From contig CALSMJ010000003.1 in assembly GCA_943787425.1 (NCBI GenBank), positions 62,001-126,000 on the forward strand: DNA of 64,000 nt, written 5' to 3'. Shown piece by piece: positions 21,454-30,174 of the stretch (the first letter of the stretch is position 1; the number at the start of each line of letters is the position of its first letter). A program made the translations under genes and the position numbers. Under the pieces are notes generated by a model, which saw nothing but the letters and a program-made list of their open reading frames with translations, made no database searches and had not been told where the DNA came from. This DNA is from an uncultured Pseudomonadales bacterium. Lineage in GTDB: Bacteria > Pseudomonadota > Gammaproteobacteria > Pseudomonadales > Azotimanducaceae.

Positions 21454-21685
21454 CGGGCGCTCCTAAACAGTACTTTGACCGGACGCAGGGCTTCCAATCA
21501 AAATGGCGGGTTGAGTTGGGGGGGGTGCGCAGAAACTCGGCGAGGGCGGCCCTCAAAGACAAACGATGCGGTTTTAAACAGAATTTCTTAAGCGCCATGA
21601 CGAATTTTATTCTATGGCCCTGCGCAATTCAATGCAGCGTGACCCTGGACGCGCAAATTCATACACCCTTGTAGTGCGTCCGTGT

Positions 21686-23236
21686 TTACAACAGACCAGG
21701 CAGTTGGTGCTTTAAAATTTTTCCGGATGGCGCGGCAGGTAACTGATCCAGCACTCGAATTTCATCTAGTAGCTTATAACCTGCCAAACTTGACCGCAGT
21801 TGCTGATTGATCCCTTCGACATCCAACCCAGAGCCGGTCGCTTGGACAAAGGCAATAATTCTTTCGTTGCCAGGGACCGCTTGTCCGATAACCGCCGCCT
21901 GAATGATCTCTGGCAATTTGAGCAACGCCGCTTCCACTTCAGGGGGGTAAACGTTGAAGCCGTTTTTAATAATGAGTTCTTTTATCCGACCTACAATCTC
22001 AAGCGCACCGGACGGATTCGTACGCGCTAGGTCCCCCGTTGCCAGCCAGCCATCGATTAATACCTGATCGGTCTGCGCCTGATTTCGATAATAGCCCGCC
22101 ATGACGTTGGGACCACGAACTTTGAGTTCGCCAATACCCGCGTCGGACGTAGCGGCGCCCATAATCTGATAGTCGACGCCTGGAATCACGAACCCAACGG
22201 AGGTGTCGTTCAACGGCGCATAAAGTCGGGTCTGGGCGATGGTCGGCCCGGACTCTGTTAAGCCATAACCATTGTGCAACGGCAATCCAAAGCGCGCCTC
22301 GACTGTTTTTTTCAAGGTTGGGTCGAGCGGCGCGCCACCCGAAAACAAAAAGCGAAGAAAAGGGTAGCGCTGATCGCGCTGGGTATCCGTGCTAACCAGC
22401 TGAGTGTACATCGCAGGCACGCCCAGAAATCCCGTGATTGCGCCATCACGCAGGCGCACCAGGATTTGCGCGGCCGAAAATGTGGCCAGTAACTCAAGGC
22501 TTGCGCCCTGCGTCAGAACAGAACACAGTACGGCTGATAATCCAAAAGCATGGGATAAGGGCAGCGCGGTTAACACCCTGTCGGCTTCGCCAAGACCCCG
22601 CAACTTCCCAGATACGAAGCCTGTAAACATCAAATTCTGGTGGGTGAGCATGACCCCTTTAGGCTCGCCCGTCGTGCCCGTTGTATAAATCATCGCGGCA
22701 ACATCTTCAGCAAGCGGGTGCTTGTCTCGATCTGGCGACGCGGCCAAGCCCTCATCAAACCAGCCAAGCCCCAAAGCGGTCAGCACATTCGTCGCTAATG
22801 CCGCTTGCAAGCCATCACAACTCGGCAGCGTAATCGCCCTTATGATCGCAACCGGCAGGGCATGATTCGCAATTTTTTGACGCTCAAAATCGGATAGTCT
22901 GGGACTCACGATCACAGCCGCAGCACCCAAACGGTTTAAAGCCAAAAAGCTTAAGACAACCCCTAGGCCATTTTCTAACTCAAGGACCACTCGGTCGCCG
23001 ACGCCTATGCCCAGCGCGTTAAATTCCGCAGCCAGCGCGCGCGTGAGTCGCAAAACCTGCTCATAAGAGAGTTCTACACCTTCAGCGCTGAGACAGCTCG
23101 CCTGTGGATTGCGCCCCGCCCAATGCTCGACTGCTGCAATCGGCGTTAAAAACAGATTTGCGCTGATATCCTTTGTTGCGACACCCAGTATCGCTTCATC
23201 AGCCTCTTGGATGTCTTCAGGCTGCCAAACATGCAT
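21686..23236 (-). CDS. AMP-dependent acyl-CoA synthetase/ligase
   Basis: 516 residues of the ANL superfamily. A3 phosphate loop YTTGTTGEPKG, A5 GYGLTES, A7 WLATGDLA, A8 hinge GRIKELIIKNGFNVYPPEVE, and the catalytic A10 Lys in PSGKILKH. It activates a carboxylic acid as acyl-AMP and then usually the CoA thioester; the substrate cannot be read from sequence, though a medium/long-chain fatty acid or aromatic acid is likely. A TTG one codon upstream is an alternative start. Confidence 0.88.
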   Translation of the reverse strand: MHVWQPEDIQEADEAILGVATKDISANLFLTPIAAVEHWAGRNPQASCLSAEGVELSYEQVLRLTRALAAEFNALGIGVGDRVVLELENGLGVVLSFLALNRLGAAAVIVSPRLSDFERQKIANHALPVAIIRAITLPSCDGLQAALATNVLTALGLGWFDEGLAASPDRDKHPLAEDVAAMIYTTGTTGEPKGVMLTHQNLMFTGFVSGKLRGLGEADRVLTALPLSHAFGLSAVLCSVLTQGASLELLATFSAAQILVRLRDGAITGFLGVPAMYTQLVSTDTQRDQRYPFLRFLFSGGAPLDPTLKKTVEARFGLPLHNGYGLTESGPTIAQTRLYAPLNDTSVGFVIPGVDYQIMGAATSDAGIGELKVRGPNVMAGYYRNQAQTDQVLIDGWLATGDLARTNPSGALEIVGRIKELIIKNGFNVYPPEVEAALLKLPEIIQAAVIGQAVPGNERIIAFVQATGSGLDVEGINQQLRSSLAGYKLLDEIRVLDQLPAAPSGKILKHQLPGLL

Positions 23237-23251
23237 CAATCGCGTGCTGCG

Positions 23252-23890
23252 TTATTGGCGTTCTAAATTGATGAGGTATTCGGCAACTTTCAGCATCGCT
23301 TGCGTACTCCCTGCCGAACCCGTTTCAATCCGATACTTCCCATGGACGATGATCGTTGGTACGCCGGTGGCGCGATAGGCTCGCCCCCGAGCATCCGCCT
23401 GACGGAGGCTCGATTGCACGCCAAAACTGTTAAACACCTTAACAAAGGCTAACGGGTCGACGCCCACCTTGGACAGGTAATCCGCCATGGCTTCGGGACT
23501 TCGGATATTTTGCCGTTTCAGGTGAATGGCATTAAACACTTCAAGGTGCATTGTTTCCAAGAGATCCATTGCAAGCAGCGTGTAGTAAGTCTGCGCCAGC
23601 AGGGTATACCCTTGATTCCACATCGCAGGCGTTCGGTTAAAGGTGACGTCTTCTGGCAATGTTTTAACCCAGGCCGCCAGTATTGGCTCGAATTGATAAC
23701 AATGGTTACAGCCATAGGAGAAATATTCCGTGACTTCGATCCCATCGCCGCTTACCGCAATTGGCGTCGGCAGTTCAAAATAGTGCACCCCGGCTTCGTA
23801 CTCGGCCTGCGCACCGAAGCTCAAGAGAAGAAACATCATGGCAGGGACCACCCCAAGCCGCTTCATTCGAAAGAGAATTGATTGGCGCAT
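23252..23890 (-). CDS. dsbA: Periplasmic thiol:disulfide oxidoreductase DsbA
   Basis: 212 residues with an N-terminal signal peptide (cleavage near AQA-EY, about residue 29). Thioredoxin fold with a helical insertion; active site C61-N-H-C64 instead of the usual CPHC, and cis-Pro in ATGVPTIIV. It introduces disulfides into exported proteins. It follows cytochrome c4 and engB as in Pseudomonas. An internal Met9 is an alternative start. Confidence 0.92.
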   Translation of the reverse strand: MRQSILFRMKRLGVVPAMMFLLLSFGAQAEYEAGVHYFELPTPIAVSGDGIEVTEYFSYGCNHCYQFEPILAAWVKTLPEDVTFNRTPAMWNQGYTLLAQTYYTLLAMDLLETMHLEVFNAIHLKRQNIRSPEAMADYLSKVGVDPLAFVKVFNSFGVQSSLRQADARGRAYRATGVPTIIVHGKYRIETGSAGSTQAMLKVAEYLINLERQ

Positions 23891-23934
23891 TTTAAACTCC
23901 TAGTGATCCAACTTTTTAAAACAGCCTCAAGTTG

Positions 23935-24540
23935 CTAAGGCCTTAACCCCGCGATATAAGATGCGACCGCTTTAATTTCTGAATCACTCAAATCCATGGC
24001 AGAAATCCGCATCATTTTGCCATCACCGTCATTGCCGCGTGCGCCTGACCGAAACGCTTTTAATTGCGTTTCGGTATATTCAGCCCACTGACCTGCCAAC
24101 ATTGGAAACTTGGCCAAACCATTACCTTGGCCCGTTGGCGAGTGACAACCCGTGCACGCCGCCACATTTTTACGCGCAATGCCGGCTTTGTAAATTGACT
24201 CGCCCAACGCAACCAAGTCTGGATCCGCCGCGCCTCGAGCGGGGGTTTGCGAGGCATAATAGGCCGCTAAATCTTCAAGATTCTGGGACGTTAGACCATC
24301 CAAAATACCTGTCATCAAAACCGCGCTACGCGCGCCCGTTTGAATATCAACCAGCTGCTTGTAAAGATAGGCCTCGTTTTGACCTGCGATATTCGGAAAG
24401 CTGCCAACCAGACTGTTACCGTTTGCGCCATGACAGGCTAGGCACGTTGCTGTGAGAGACTCGCCTTGTTTTGCGTTGCCCGCGGCCAGTACCGCGCCAC
24501 TGACAAGAAAAAGACCCAGCGTTATCATTAATTTATACAT
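23935..24540 (-). CDS. Dihaem cytochrome c4
   Basis: 201 residues with signal peptide (about 1-19, AVLAAG). Two similar haem c domains: C33-L-A-C36-H37 and C129-T-G-C132-H133, each with a Met ligand further on (MTGIL, MMRIS). A periplasmic or membrane-associated electron donor to terminal oxidases in Pseudomonas-type bacteria. Lies between dsbA and engB in the conserved order. Confidence 0.95.
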   Translation of the reverse strand: MYKLMITLGLFLVSGAVLAAGNAKQGESLTATCLACHGANGNSLVGSFPNIAGQNEAYLYKQLVDIQTGARSAVLMTGILDGLTSQNLEDLAAYYASQTPARGAADPDLVALGESIYKAGIARKNVAACTGCHSPTGQGNGLAKFPMLAGQWAEYTETQLKAFRSGARGNDGDGKMMRISAMDLSDSEIKAVASYIAGLRP

Positions 24541-24679
24541 GGCATACCTTTGTTAAACGTTACCGAGTCAACCCGGAGAAATCTTTTAAATCCATTCCGA
24601 GTAGGGCGCGCCTCCCAGCGGATGCGCTATTATATCTGAAACCGTCTAGAGTGACACATCAGGTCACGAAGTAATCGCT

Positions 24680-25276
24680 ATGCAGCAGTTCAATTACCAG
24701 TCCGCTCAGTTTATAACCAGTGCCGCCCAAATGAGTCAGTGCCCGATTGACGAGGGCGCAGAGGTCGCATTCTGTGGACGCTCCAATGCGGGTAAATCAA
24801 GTGCGATCAATACGCTAACCCGACAAAAAAAACTGGCTCGTACGAGTAAGACGCCAGGACGGACCCAGTTGATAAACTTTTTTGGGATTACGGAAACAAC
24901 CAGACTCGTGGACTTACCAGGATATGGCTATGCAAAGGTGCCATTGACCCTCAAACAATATTGGCAGACGCATTTAGACACTTATTTTCGATCCAGGCAA
25001 AGCCTCAAAGGCGTTATTCTGCTCACCGACATCCGGCACGCGCTCAAACCCTTTGATGAGATGATGTTGGAATGGTCGCAAACTGCCGGGCTACCCATTC
25101 ATGTGCTGCTGACCAAAGCGGACAAGCTCGCACGAGGCGCACAACAGAATGCGCTGCTAAAAGTGCGCGCGACCCTGCCACAACATGCCAAAGTGCAAAC
25201 GTTTTCTGCTCCGAACGGCCAAGGCCTAGAGACTTTGAAAGGCGTTTTGGATGGCTGGCTATCGATTGATCCATAA
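24680..25276 (+). CDS. engB: Ribosome-biogenesis GTPase EngB (YihA/YsxC)
   Basis: 198 residues. G1 GRSNAGKSS (33-41), G2 TPGRTQ, G3 [10 protein letters not shown]4 LLTKADKL, G5 FSAPNGQG. Essential GTPase for 50S assembly. Convergent with polA across a 0.9-kb non-coding region; its stop codon abuts the terminator of an sRNA-like gene on the other strand. A TATTAT hexamer at 24628 may be its -10. Confidence 0.96.
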   Translation: MQQFNYQSAQFITSAAQMSQCPIDEGAEVAFCGRSNAGKSSAINTLTRQKKLARTSKTPGRTQLINFFGITETTRLVDLPGYGYAKVPLTLKQYWQTHLDTYFRSRQSLKGVILLTDIRHALKPFDEMMLEWSQTAGLPIHVLLTKADKLARGAQQNALLKVRATLPQHAKVQTFSAPNGQGLETLKGVLDGWLSIDP

Positions 25277-25365
25277 AAAACCCCAATCGTAACGGACGTT
25301 ACGATTGGGGCTCGAGACTTCGGAAAATGGGGAAAACCGAAGCTTCTGTCGAAACTCTGAAATAC
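25275..25365 (-). ncRNA. Putative small RNA B (engB-proximal) at the Spot 42/ErsA locus
   Basis: Predicted about 90-nt minus-strand transcript. It begins about 6 bases after a sigma-E-like promoter, has a variable 5' part of about 20-25 nt, a stem-loop (CUUCGG/CCGAAG) whose 13-base loop is U4-C4-A-U4, a CUCGAG linker and a strong terminator ending in U6. A 41-base block (25307-25347) is identical in sRNA A. The region between polA and engB encodes Spot 42 in enterics and ErsA in Pseudomonas. Function is inferred from position and architecture only; the C-rich loop could pair with Shine-Dalgarno sequences. Confidence 0.6.
25281..25310 (-). terminator. Intrinsic terminator of sRNA B
   Basis: Inverted repeat CCCCAATCGTAACG / CGTTACGATTGGGG (up to 14 bp), followed on the minus strand by T6 (25275-25280). 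There is no T-run on the plus strand, so it stops minus-strand transcription. Confidence 0.85.
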
Positions 25366-25370
25366 GAATA

Positions 25371-25399
25371 CTGAGACCCAACGAAAACCCAATAGTTCC
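25371..25399 (-). promoter_or_regulatory. Sigma-E/AlgU-like promoter of sRNA B
   Basis: Minus strand: GGAACT (25399-25394), 17 bases, TCTCAG (25376-25371). It matches the extracytoplasmic sigma-E pattern (GGAACTT, about 16, TCAAA or TCTGA). The same GGAACTATTG with identical spacing precedes sRNA A. Confidence 0.5.
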
Positions 25400-25612
25400 G
25401 CTAACCCCTAAATTAAATAAAAAATACCGTTTCCAGTCCCGAGCGAACCGACTCATTCAAAGCCCTTACTCAAAAGCCTCTCAGCATCCCTTGTACGCCC
25501 ACACGGTTGCCCAAGCAATCGCGCCTGTCGCGATTGATAGAAACCGGGATGCTCGCCAAGAACGGTTTGTCGCCAGTGCCCGTCATTCAAATGCTGACAT
25601 TTGTCTTTTCAA

Positions 25613-25850
25613 GTTGCTAGAGGCTTTTACCAAACGCTAAGGGCTTTTATTTTGAAAAACGCTAAGGGCTTTTATTTTGAAAAACGCTAAAGGCTTTTAT
25701 TTTGAAAAACGCTAAGGGCTTTTATCCTTAAAAAACGCTAAGGGCTCTTTCCTTCGAGACGCGAAGGGCTTTTTTTGAAAACACGCTAAGGGCTTTTACC
25801 TTCGAGACGCTAAGGGCTTTTTTTGAAAACACGCTAAGGGCTTCTGCGCA
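25613..25850. repeat. Tandem array of about nine 24-26-bp units
   Basis: Units with core ACGCTAAGGGCTTTT start at 25634, 25659, 25684, 25709, 25735, 25759, 25783, 25807 and 25831, with a decayed unit near 25613. The period is 25 in the left half and 24 in the right half, where two unit types alternate (CCTTCGAG and TTTTTGAAAAC tails), giving a 48-bp higher-order repeat. It is not CRISPR: there are no unique spacers. It lies between the two sRNA modules. A frame on the minus strand reads ALSVFSKK-like octads, probably without meaning. Confidence 0.85.
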
Positions 25851-25907
25851 GAACCATATGGCAAGCTGATCGTAAGGCGGAAACGATGCTGGGTAAGCGT
25901 GTTGGCG

Positions 25908-26000
25908 AAAAAAAACCCCACTCGCAATGGGGATTACGAGTGGGGCTCGAGACTTCGGAAAATGGGGAAAACCGAAGCTTCTACCGAAACTGTGCAACAC
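25908..26000 (-). ncRNA. Putative small RNA A (polA-proximal) at the Spot 42/ErsA locus
   Basis: Predicted about 93-nt minus-strand transcript with the same plan as sRNA B: variable 5' part, the conserved stretch AGTTTCGRYAGAAGC, a stem-loop with C-rich loop, a CUCGAG linker and an intrinsic terminator. A 41-base block (25942-25982) is identical to sRNA B while the 5' ends differ, which suggests duplication followed by divergence of the target-pairing region. It lies directly downstream of polA in the same direction, as Spot 42 does in E. coli. Confidence 0.6.
25916..25945 (-). terminator. Intrinsic terminator of sRNA A and probably polA
   Basis: CCCCACTCG / CGAGTGGGG (9-bp stem, 12-base loop), followed on the minus strand by T8 (25908-25915). 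It would also end read-through from polA. Confidence 0.85.
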
Positions 26001-26005
26001 AAACC

Positions 26006-26034
26006 TTATGACCAAGCAAATTCACAATAGTTCC
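26006..26034 (-). promoter_or_regulatory. Sigma-E/AlgU-like promoter of sRNA A
   Basis: Minus strand: GGAACT (26034-26029), 17 bases, TCATAA (26011-26006). The -35 and the next four bases are identical to those before sRNA B. From here to polA (26035-26199) I see no further feature. Confidence 0.5.
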
Positions 26035-26199
26035 CTAATTTTTCATATTTGAGACAAGCACCATCATTTAGAGGGATTTCGCGGTAAGTTATTGTGCCGT
26101 GCCTGACAAACCAGCACGCGGCTTAAGGTTGATTTGCAACACCAACGGCCGTGGAAAACGCGCCATTACCGGTTGCACGGCGTAGAACCTTCACACGCT

Positions 26200-28896
26200 C
26201 TAGTGCGCGCCTTCCCAATCTTTCGCGACCCCAACCTCAACCTCGAGCGGAATACTCAGTTCTGCCGCGCCGGCCATTAACCGAACAACGGCTGCCTGCG
26301 TTGCTTCGAGTGCCGCCTCGTCGACTTCTAAAACCAATTCATCATGCACCTGCATGATGATCAAAGCAGGCACCTTCGAGGTGTTAAGCCATTGCTGAAC
26401 ATCAATCATGGCGCGTTTAATAATGTCGGCCGCCGTCCCCTGCATCGGCGCATTGATTGCCGTGCGTTCTGCGGCTTGACGCATTTGAAAATTAGACGAT
26501 TTAATTTCAGGCAGGTACAAGCGACGACCAAACCAGGTTTCAACATAACCTTGGTCTGCGGCTTGAGCTCGAATGTCCTGCATGTAACGCTGCACCCCTG
26601 GGTAGCGCTGAAAATACAAATCCATATACGTCTGAGCATCCACCCGAGGAATGCCTAACTGCTTCGACAAACCAAAAGCCGACATACCGTAAATCAGTCC
26701 GAAGTTGATGGCTTTAGCGCTGCGTCGTTGATCCTGGGTCACCGCGTCAAGCGCTACACCGAACACTTCAGCGGCCGTCGCGCGATGAATATCTAACCCT
26801 TGCTGAAACGCCAAGGTCAGTCCTTCATCACCGGACAAGTGCGCCATAATTCTGAGCTCAATCTGCGAGTAGTCCGCAGCCAGTAAGCACCGCTTTGGCG
26901 GCGCAACAAAAGCCTTTCGGACCCGCCGGCCCGCCTCGGTTCGGATCGGGATGTTTTGTAAGTTCGGGTCGGTGCTAGAAAGTCGCCCCGTTGCTGCGAC
27001 AGCTTGCTGATACGACGTATGTAATCGACCACTTTGAGGCCTAACCAGCTTAGGCAACTGATCGGTATAAGTGGACTTTAACTTGCTTAACCCTCGGTGT
27101 GTAATCACCACTTTTGGCAAGGGATAATCCAGTGCCAATTCCTGCAAGACGCTCTCATTGGTTGAAGGTTGACCCTTTGGCGTTTTCTTCAGGACCGGTA
27201 ATTGCAATTTCTCAAACAAAATGGCTTGAAGTTGCTTCGGCGAACTCAGGTTAAACGTCTCGCCTGCAAGGTCGAAGGCGGTCACGGTTAGGTCTGCCAG
27301 TTCTCGGGTTATTTCTTCAGACTGTGTCGCCAACATCCCGCAGTCAATCAAAACGCCGTTGCGTTCAATTTGGGACAGCACCCGAATCAACGGCACTTCA
27401 AGGTTTTGGTAAACGGGCAATAATCGATTGTCCCCCAAAATTTTTGGCCAGAGCGTCTCGTGTAACTGAAAGGTAATATCAGCATCTTCGGCGGCATAAT
27501 GACCCGCAATCTCCAGCTCGATCTGGTTAAAGGTGCGCTGTTTAACCCCCTTTCCCGCGATCTCTTCAAACTTCACCGTCTTGCGACCTAAATATTTCTG
27601 TGCCAAATCATCCATATTGTGGCGCGTGGCAACGCTGTTATAAACGTAGGACTCAAGCATGGTATCGGCGATCGGCGCATTGATCGTGCGGCCATATCGG
27701 GCCAAGATGCTCAGATCAAATTTCAAATTTTGACCAATCACGAGCTTCTTCGGATCGTTGAGAAACACCGATAGCTGGTCGAGCACGTCCGATTGCGCCA
27801 ATTGTTGCGGCGCCTCCGGATAATCATGTCCGAAAGGAATGTAAGCTGCCTGCCCGGGTGTTGTGCAAATCGAAACACCGACGATCTCAGCGTCCATATA
27901 ATTCAACCCAGTGGTCTCGGTATCAAAGGCAAACTGTTCAACCGCCGCCAGGCGATCCAACCAAATGTTGAGCTGTTCTTGCGATAGGACCAGATCGTAA
28001 TCGGTTGGCACCGCTTGTGGCGTGACCTCGGCGACCGCGCCCGCACCACTGTCCAAGGCATCACGCCAAGCGCGCAACTCATACGCTTCGTAAGACGCAC
28101 CGAGCGCCTGTAAATCCGGCGCAGTCGCGGACAAATCGCCGGCATTGGGTAAATCAAGCGCCGTTCGAATCGTGGCGAGATCATATGACAGCGGTAAATG
28201 TGGTAGTGCTTCGCGCAAGTAATCGCCGACCTTACCGGTAATTTGATCCGCATGGGCCATCACACCCTCAAGGCTGTCATAGCTTGCAAGCCATTTAACC
28301 GCGGTCTTTGGCCCGCATTTATGAACACCGGGAATGTTGTCAACGGTGTCCCCAACCAGGGCAAGGTAATCAATAATTTGGTTCGGTCGAACCCCAAACT
28401 TACTCACAACACCCGCCTCGTCCAAATACTGATCCGTCATCGTATTCATGAGCGTCACATTTGCGTTGACGAGTTGCGCCATATCTTTGTCGCCAGTCGA
28501 AATCAGTACCTGCTGGCCTTCTGCCGCCGCGCGCCAAGCCAGGGTGCCAATCACATCATCGGCCTCGACCCCCGGCTCGACAACGAGCGGCAGTCCCATT
28601 TGTTCGATAATTCGGTGAATGGGTTCAATCTGAGTTCGAAGCTCCTCCGGCATCGGGGGTCTGTTGGCCTTATAGTCAGGATAGAGATCGTTGCGAAAGG
28701 TTTTGCCCTTTGCGTCAAAGACCACCACAATCTTCGCCATCGGAAAATCAGATTGCAGTCGCCGGATCATGCTAATGACCCCCTTAATGGCACCTGTTGG
28801 CTGCCCCTGAGACGTAACCAGTGGTGGGAGCGCGTGAAAAGCCCGAAACAGGTAAGATGAACCGTCTACCAGGATTACGTTAAACTTACTCGACAT
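26200..28896 (-). CDS. polA: DNA polymerase I
   Basis: 898 residues with all three domains: 5'-3' exonuclease (about 1-290; DGSSYLFRAFH, GVEADDVIGTLA, STGDKDMAQLV, VGDTVDNIPG), 3'-5' exonuclease with intact FAFDTETTGL, and polymerase (motif A ADYSQIELRIMAHLS, O-helix RRSAKAINFGLIYGMS, motif C MQVHDELVLEV). It processes Okazaki fragments and repairs DNA. The Phe in the O-helix is the normal ddNTP-discriminating residue. Divergent from DUF2782/thrB with only 36 bases between. Confidence 0.98.
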   Translation of the reverse strand: MSSKFNVILVDGSSYLFRAFHALPPLVTSQGQPTGAIKGVISMIRRLQSDFPMAKIVVVFDAKGKTFRNDLYPDYKANRPPMPEELRTQIEPIHRIIEQMGLPLVVEPGVEADDVIGTLAWRAAAEGQQVLISTGDKDMAQLVNANVTLMNTMTDQYLDEAGVVSKFGVRPNQIIDYLALVGDTVDNIPGVHKCGPKTAVKWLASYDSLEGVMAHADQITGKVGDYLREALPHLPLSYDLATIRTALDLPNAGDLSATAPDLQALGASYEAYELRAWRDALDSGAGAVAEVTPQAVPTDYDLVLSQEQLNIWLDRLAAVEQFAFDTETTGLNYMDAEIVGVSICTTPGQAAYIPFGHDYPEAPQQLAQSDVLDQLSVFLNDPKKLVIGQNLKFDLSILARYGRTINAPIADTMLESYVYNSVATRHNMDDLAQKYLGRKTVKFEEIAGKGVKQRTFNQIELEIAGHYAAEDADITFQLHETLWPKILGDNRLLPVYQNLEVPLIRVLSQIERNGVLIDCGMLATQSEEITRELADLTVTAFDLAGETFNLSSPKQLQAILFEKLQLPVLKKTPKGQPSTNESVLQELALDYPLPKVVITHRGLSKLKSTYTDQLPKLVRPQSGRLHTSYQQAVAATGRLSSTDPNLQNIPIRTEAGRRVRKAFVAPPKRCLLAADYSQIELRIMAHLSGDEGLTLAFQQGLDIHRATAAEVFGVALDAVTQDQRRSAKAINFGLIYGMSAFGLSKQLGIPRVDAQTYMDLYFQRYPGVQRYMQDIRAQAADQGYVETWFGRRLYLPEIKSSNFQMRQAAERTAINAPMQGTAADIIKRAMIDVQQWLNTSKVPALIIMQVHDELVLEVDEAALEATQAAVVRLMAGAAELSIPLEVEVGVAKDWEGAH

Positions 28897-28932
28897 GAAT
28901 CAATCACCCCTTAAATCTGTGACAACCATACT

Positions 28933-29226
28933 TTGAATATTCGCTCACTATCAATGCTCATTCTGTTGATGCTGGCAACACATCCTGCCCTGTCGGCGCT
29001 TTCCGACGCAGATCTGCGAGCAACCGATGAGACCATTACCCTCGTTGAAAATGAGGCGGATCAGCGTATTTTTGAGTTTAGGCAAAACGGCATCTTAATG
29101 ATGATTAAGGTCATCCCTAAATCCGGTCGACCTTATTACCTCGTCCCAGCCTCAGGACAAGCGCACTTCACGGACTTAACCGATCAAAAACATCTCTATC
29201 CACAATGGACGCTCATTGAGTGGTAA
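28933..29226 (+). CDS. DUF2782 small exported protein
   Basis: 97 residues from a TTG start (ATG at 28954 is an alternative giving 90). N-terminal signal peptide ending near LSA, then a short beta-rich domain (IFEFRQNGILMMIKVIPKSGRPYYLVP) that defines DUF2782. It lies between polA and thrB as in Pseudomonas. Periplasmic location is likely; function is unknown. Confidence 0.83.
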   Translation: MNIRSLSMLILLMLATHPALSALSDADLRATDETITLVENEADQRIFEFRQNGILMMIKVIPKSGRPYYLVPASGQAHFTDLTDQKHLYPQWTLIEW

Positions 29227-29229
29227 CCC

Positions 29230-30174
29230 ATGGGCGTCTTTACTTCCCTCACCGCTGAAGAAATTAAAACCCACTTAAAGCATTATGACCTAGGTGAGCT
29301 AGATTACTTTGAAGCCATCACCGAGGGTATCGAAAACAGTAATTATTTGATCGCAACCCATCGCCATGAGCATCAGTTTCTGTCCATCCTGACAATCGTC
29401 GAAGGGGCCAACGCCGCAAAAATTTCAGACGTTTCAGCGGTCATGAAACACTTAGCGCATTATGGTCTGCCGATTCCAAATCCCAGACTGTCCAAGGATG
29501 ATCGCGGACATCCAGACCTCCAGGGCAAACCAACTTTGCTCATGGTAAAACTGCCGGGTAAGCACCTCGAAACCGTCAGTCCGGAACACTGTCGACAATT
29601 GGGCGCCATGTTGGGTCGATTGCATACCATATCGACCGCTTACCCAGTATCAATCAAAAATGCGTTCGACAGCACTTGGATGGATCAGGCCTTAGGGGCT
29701 GTCCGCCAGCACTTGTCGAAGGCTGAAATTGCGCTGCTGCAGACCGTCATTGATCGCTACCAAACGCTTGAGAGCAGCACGCTACCTCAAGGGCTCATTC
29801 ACGGCGATCTCTTCACAGACAATATCTTGTTTAAAGACAATGCATTGGTTGGCGTGTTAGATTTTTTCCATATCGGGCACGATCTTTGGCTTATGGATCT
29901 CGCCATCGCGCTCAACGATTGGTGCATGAATCAGCAGTTCCAAGCCATGCCAGCGCACGCAACAGCAATGCTCGAGGGCTATCATGCTCAACGCCCGCTC
30001 GAGCCTGAAGAACAACGAGCACTCAATGACGTTCGGCAAATCGCGGCTGCCCGATTCGCGCTTACCCGTTTTGAGACAGAGGCGGGCGGGCAATTTCGAA
30101 AAGATCCCTATGACCAATTAAAGCGCCTTGCGGTTTTACAACAAGCAGCGCCGCTTACTACAGACCCACTATGA
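29230..30174 (+). CDS. thrB: Homoserine kinase, APH/choline-kinase fold type
   Basis: 314 residues. Phosphorylates homoserine for ThrC (at 15668). It is not the GHMP-type ThrB of enterics: the catalytic loop IHGDLFTDNILF and the metal-binding LDFFHIG are of the aminoglycoside-phosphotransferase fold, as in Pseudomonas. N-terminal GIENSNYLI is the nucleotide loop. Starts 4 bases after DUF2782; 3' end overlaps convergent SCO1 by 17 bases. Confidence 0.94.
   Translation: MGVFTSLTAEEIKTHLKHYDLGELDYFEAITEGIENSNYLIATHRHEHQFLSILTIVEGANAAKISDVSAVMKHLAHYGLPIPNPRLSKDDRGHPDLQGKPTLLMVKLPGKHLETVSPEHCRQLGAMLGRLHTISTAYPVSIKNAFDSTWMDQALGAVRQHLSKAEIALLQTVIDRYQTLESSTLPQGLIHGDLFTDNILFKDNALVGVLDFFHIGHDLWLMDLAIALNDWCMNQQFQAMPAHATAMLEGYHAQRPLEPEEQRALNDVRQIAAARFALTRFETEAGGQFRKDPYDQLKRLAVLQQAAPLTTDPL

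Noticed and set aside
25305..25640. A 111-residue plus-strand frame across the polA-engB region
   Set aside because: It runs through the sRNA hairpins, starts inside a terminator, has no ribosome site and no recognisable family.
25613..25850. CRISPR array
   Set aside because: Units are contiguous, with tails that are themselves repeated; there are no unique spacers and no cas genes nearby.
25728..26015. A 95-residue minus-strand frame with repeated ALSVFSKK-like octads
   Set aside because: The repeats come from the 24-bp DNA array, and the start lies in the sRNA A promoter; most likely not translated.
28243..28860. A 205-residue plus-strand frame inside polA
   Set aside because: Antisense shadow of the polA exonuclease domain; no motif or ribosome site.
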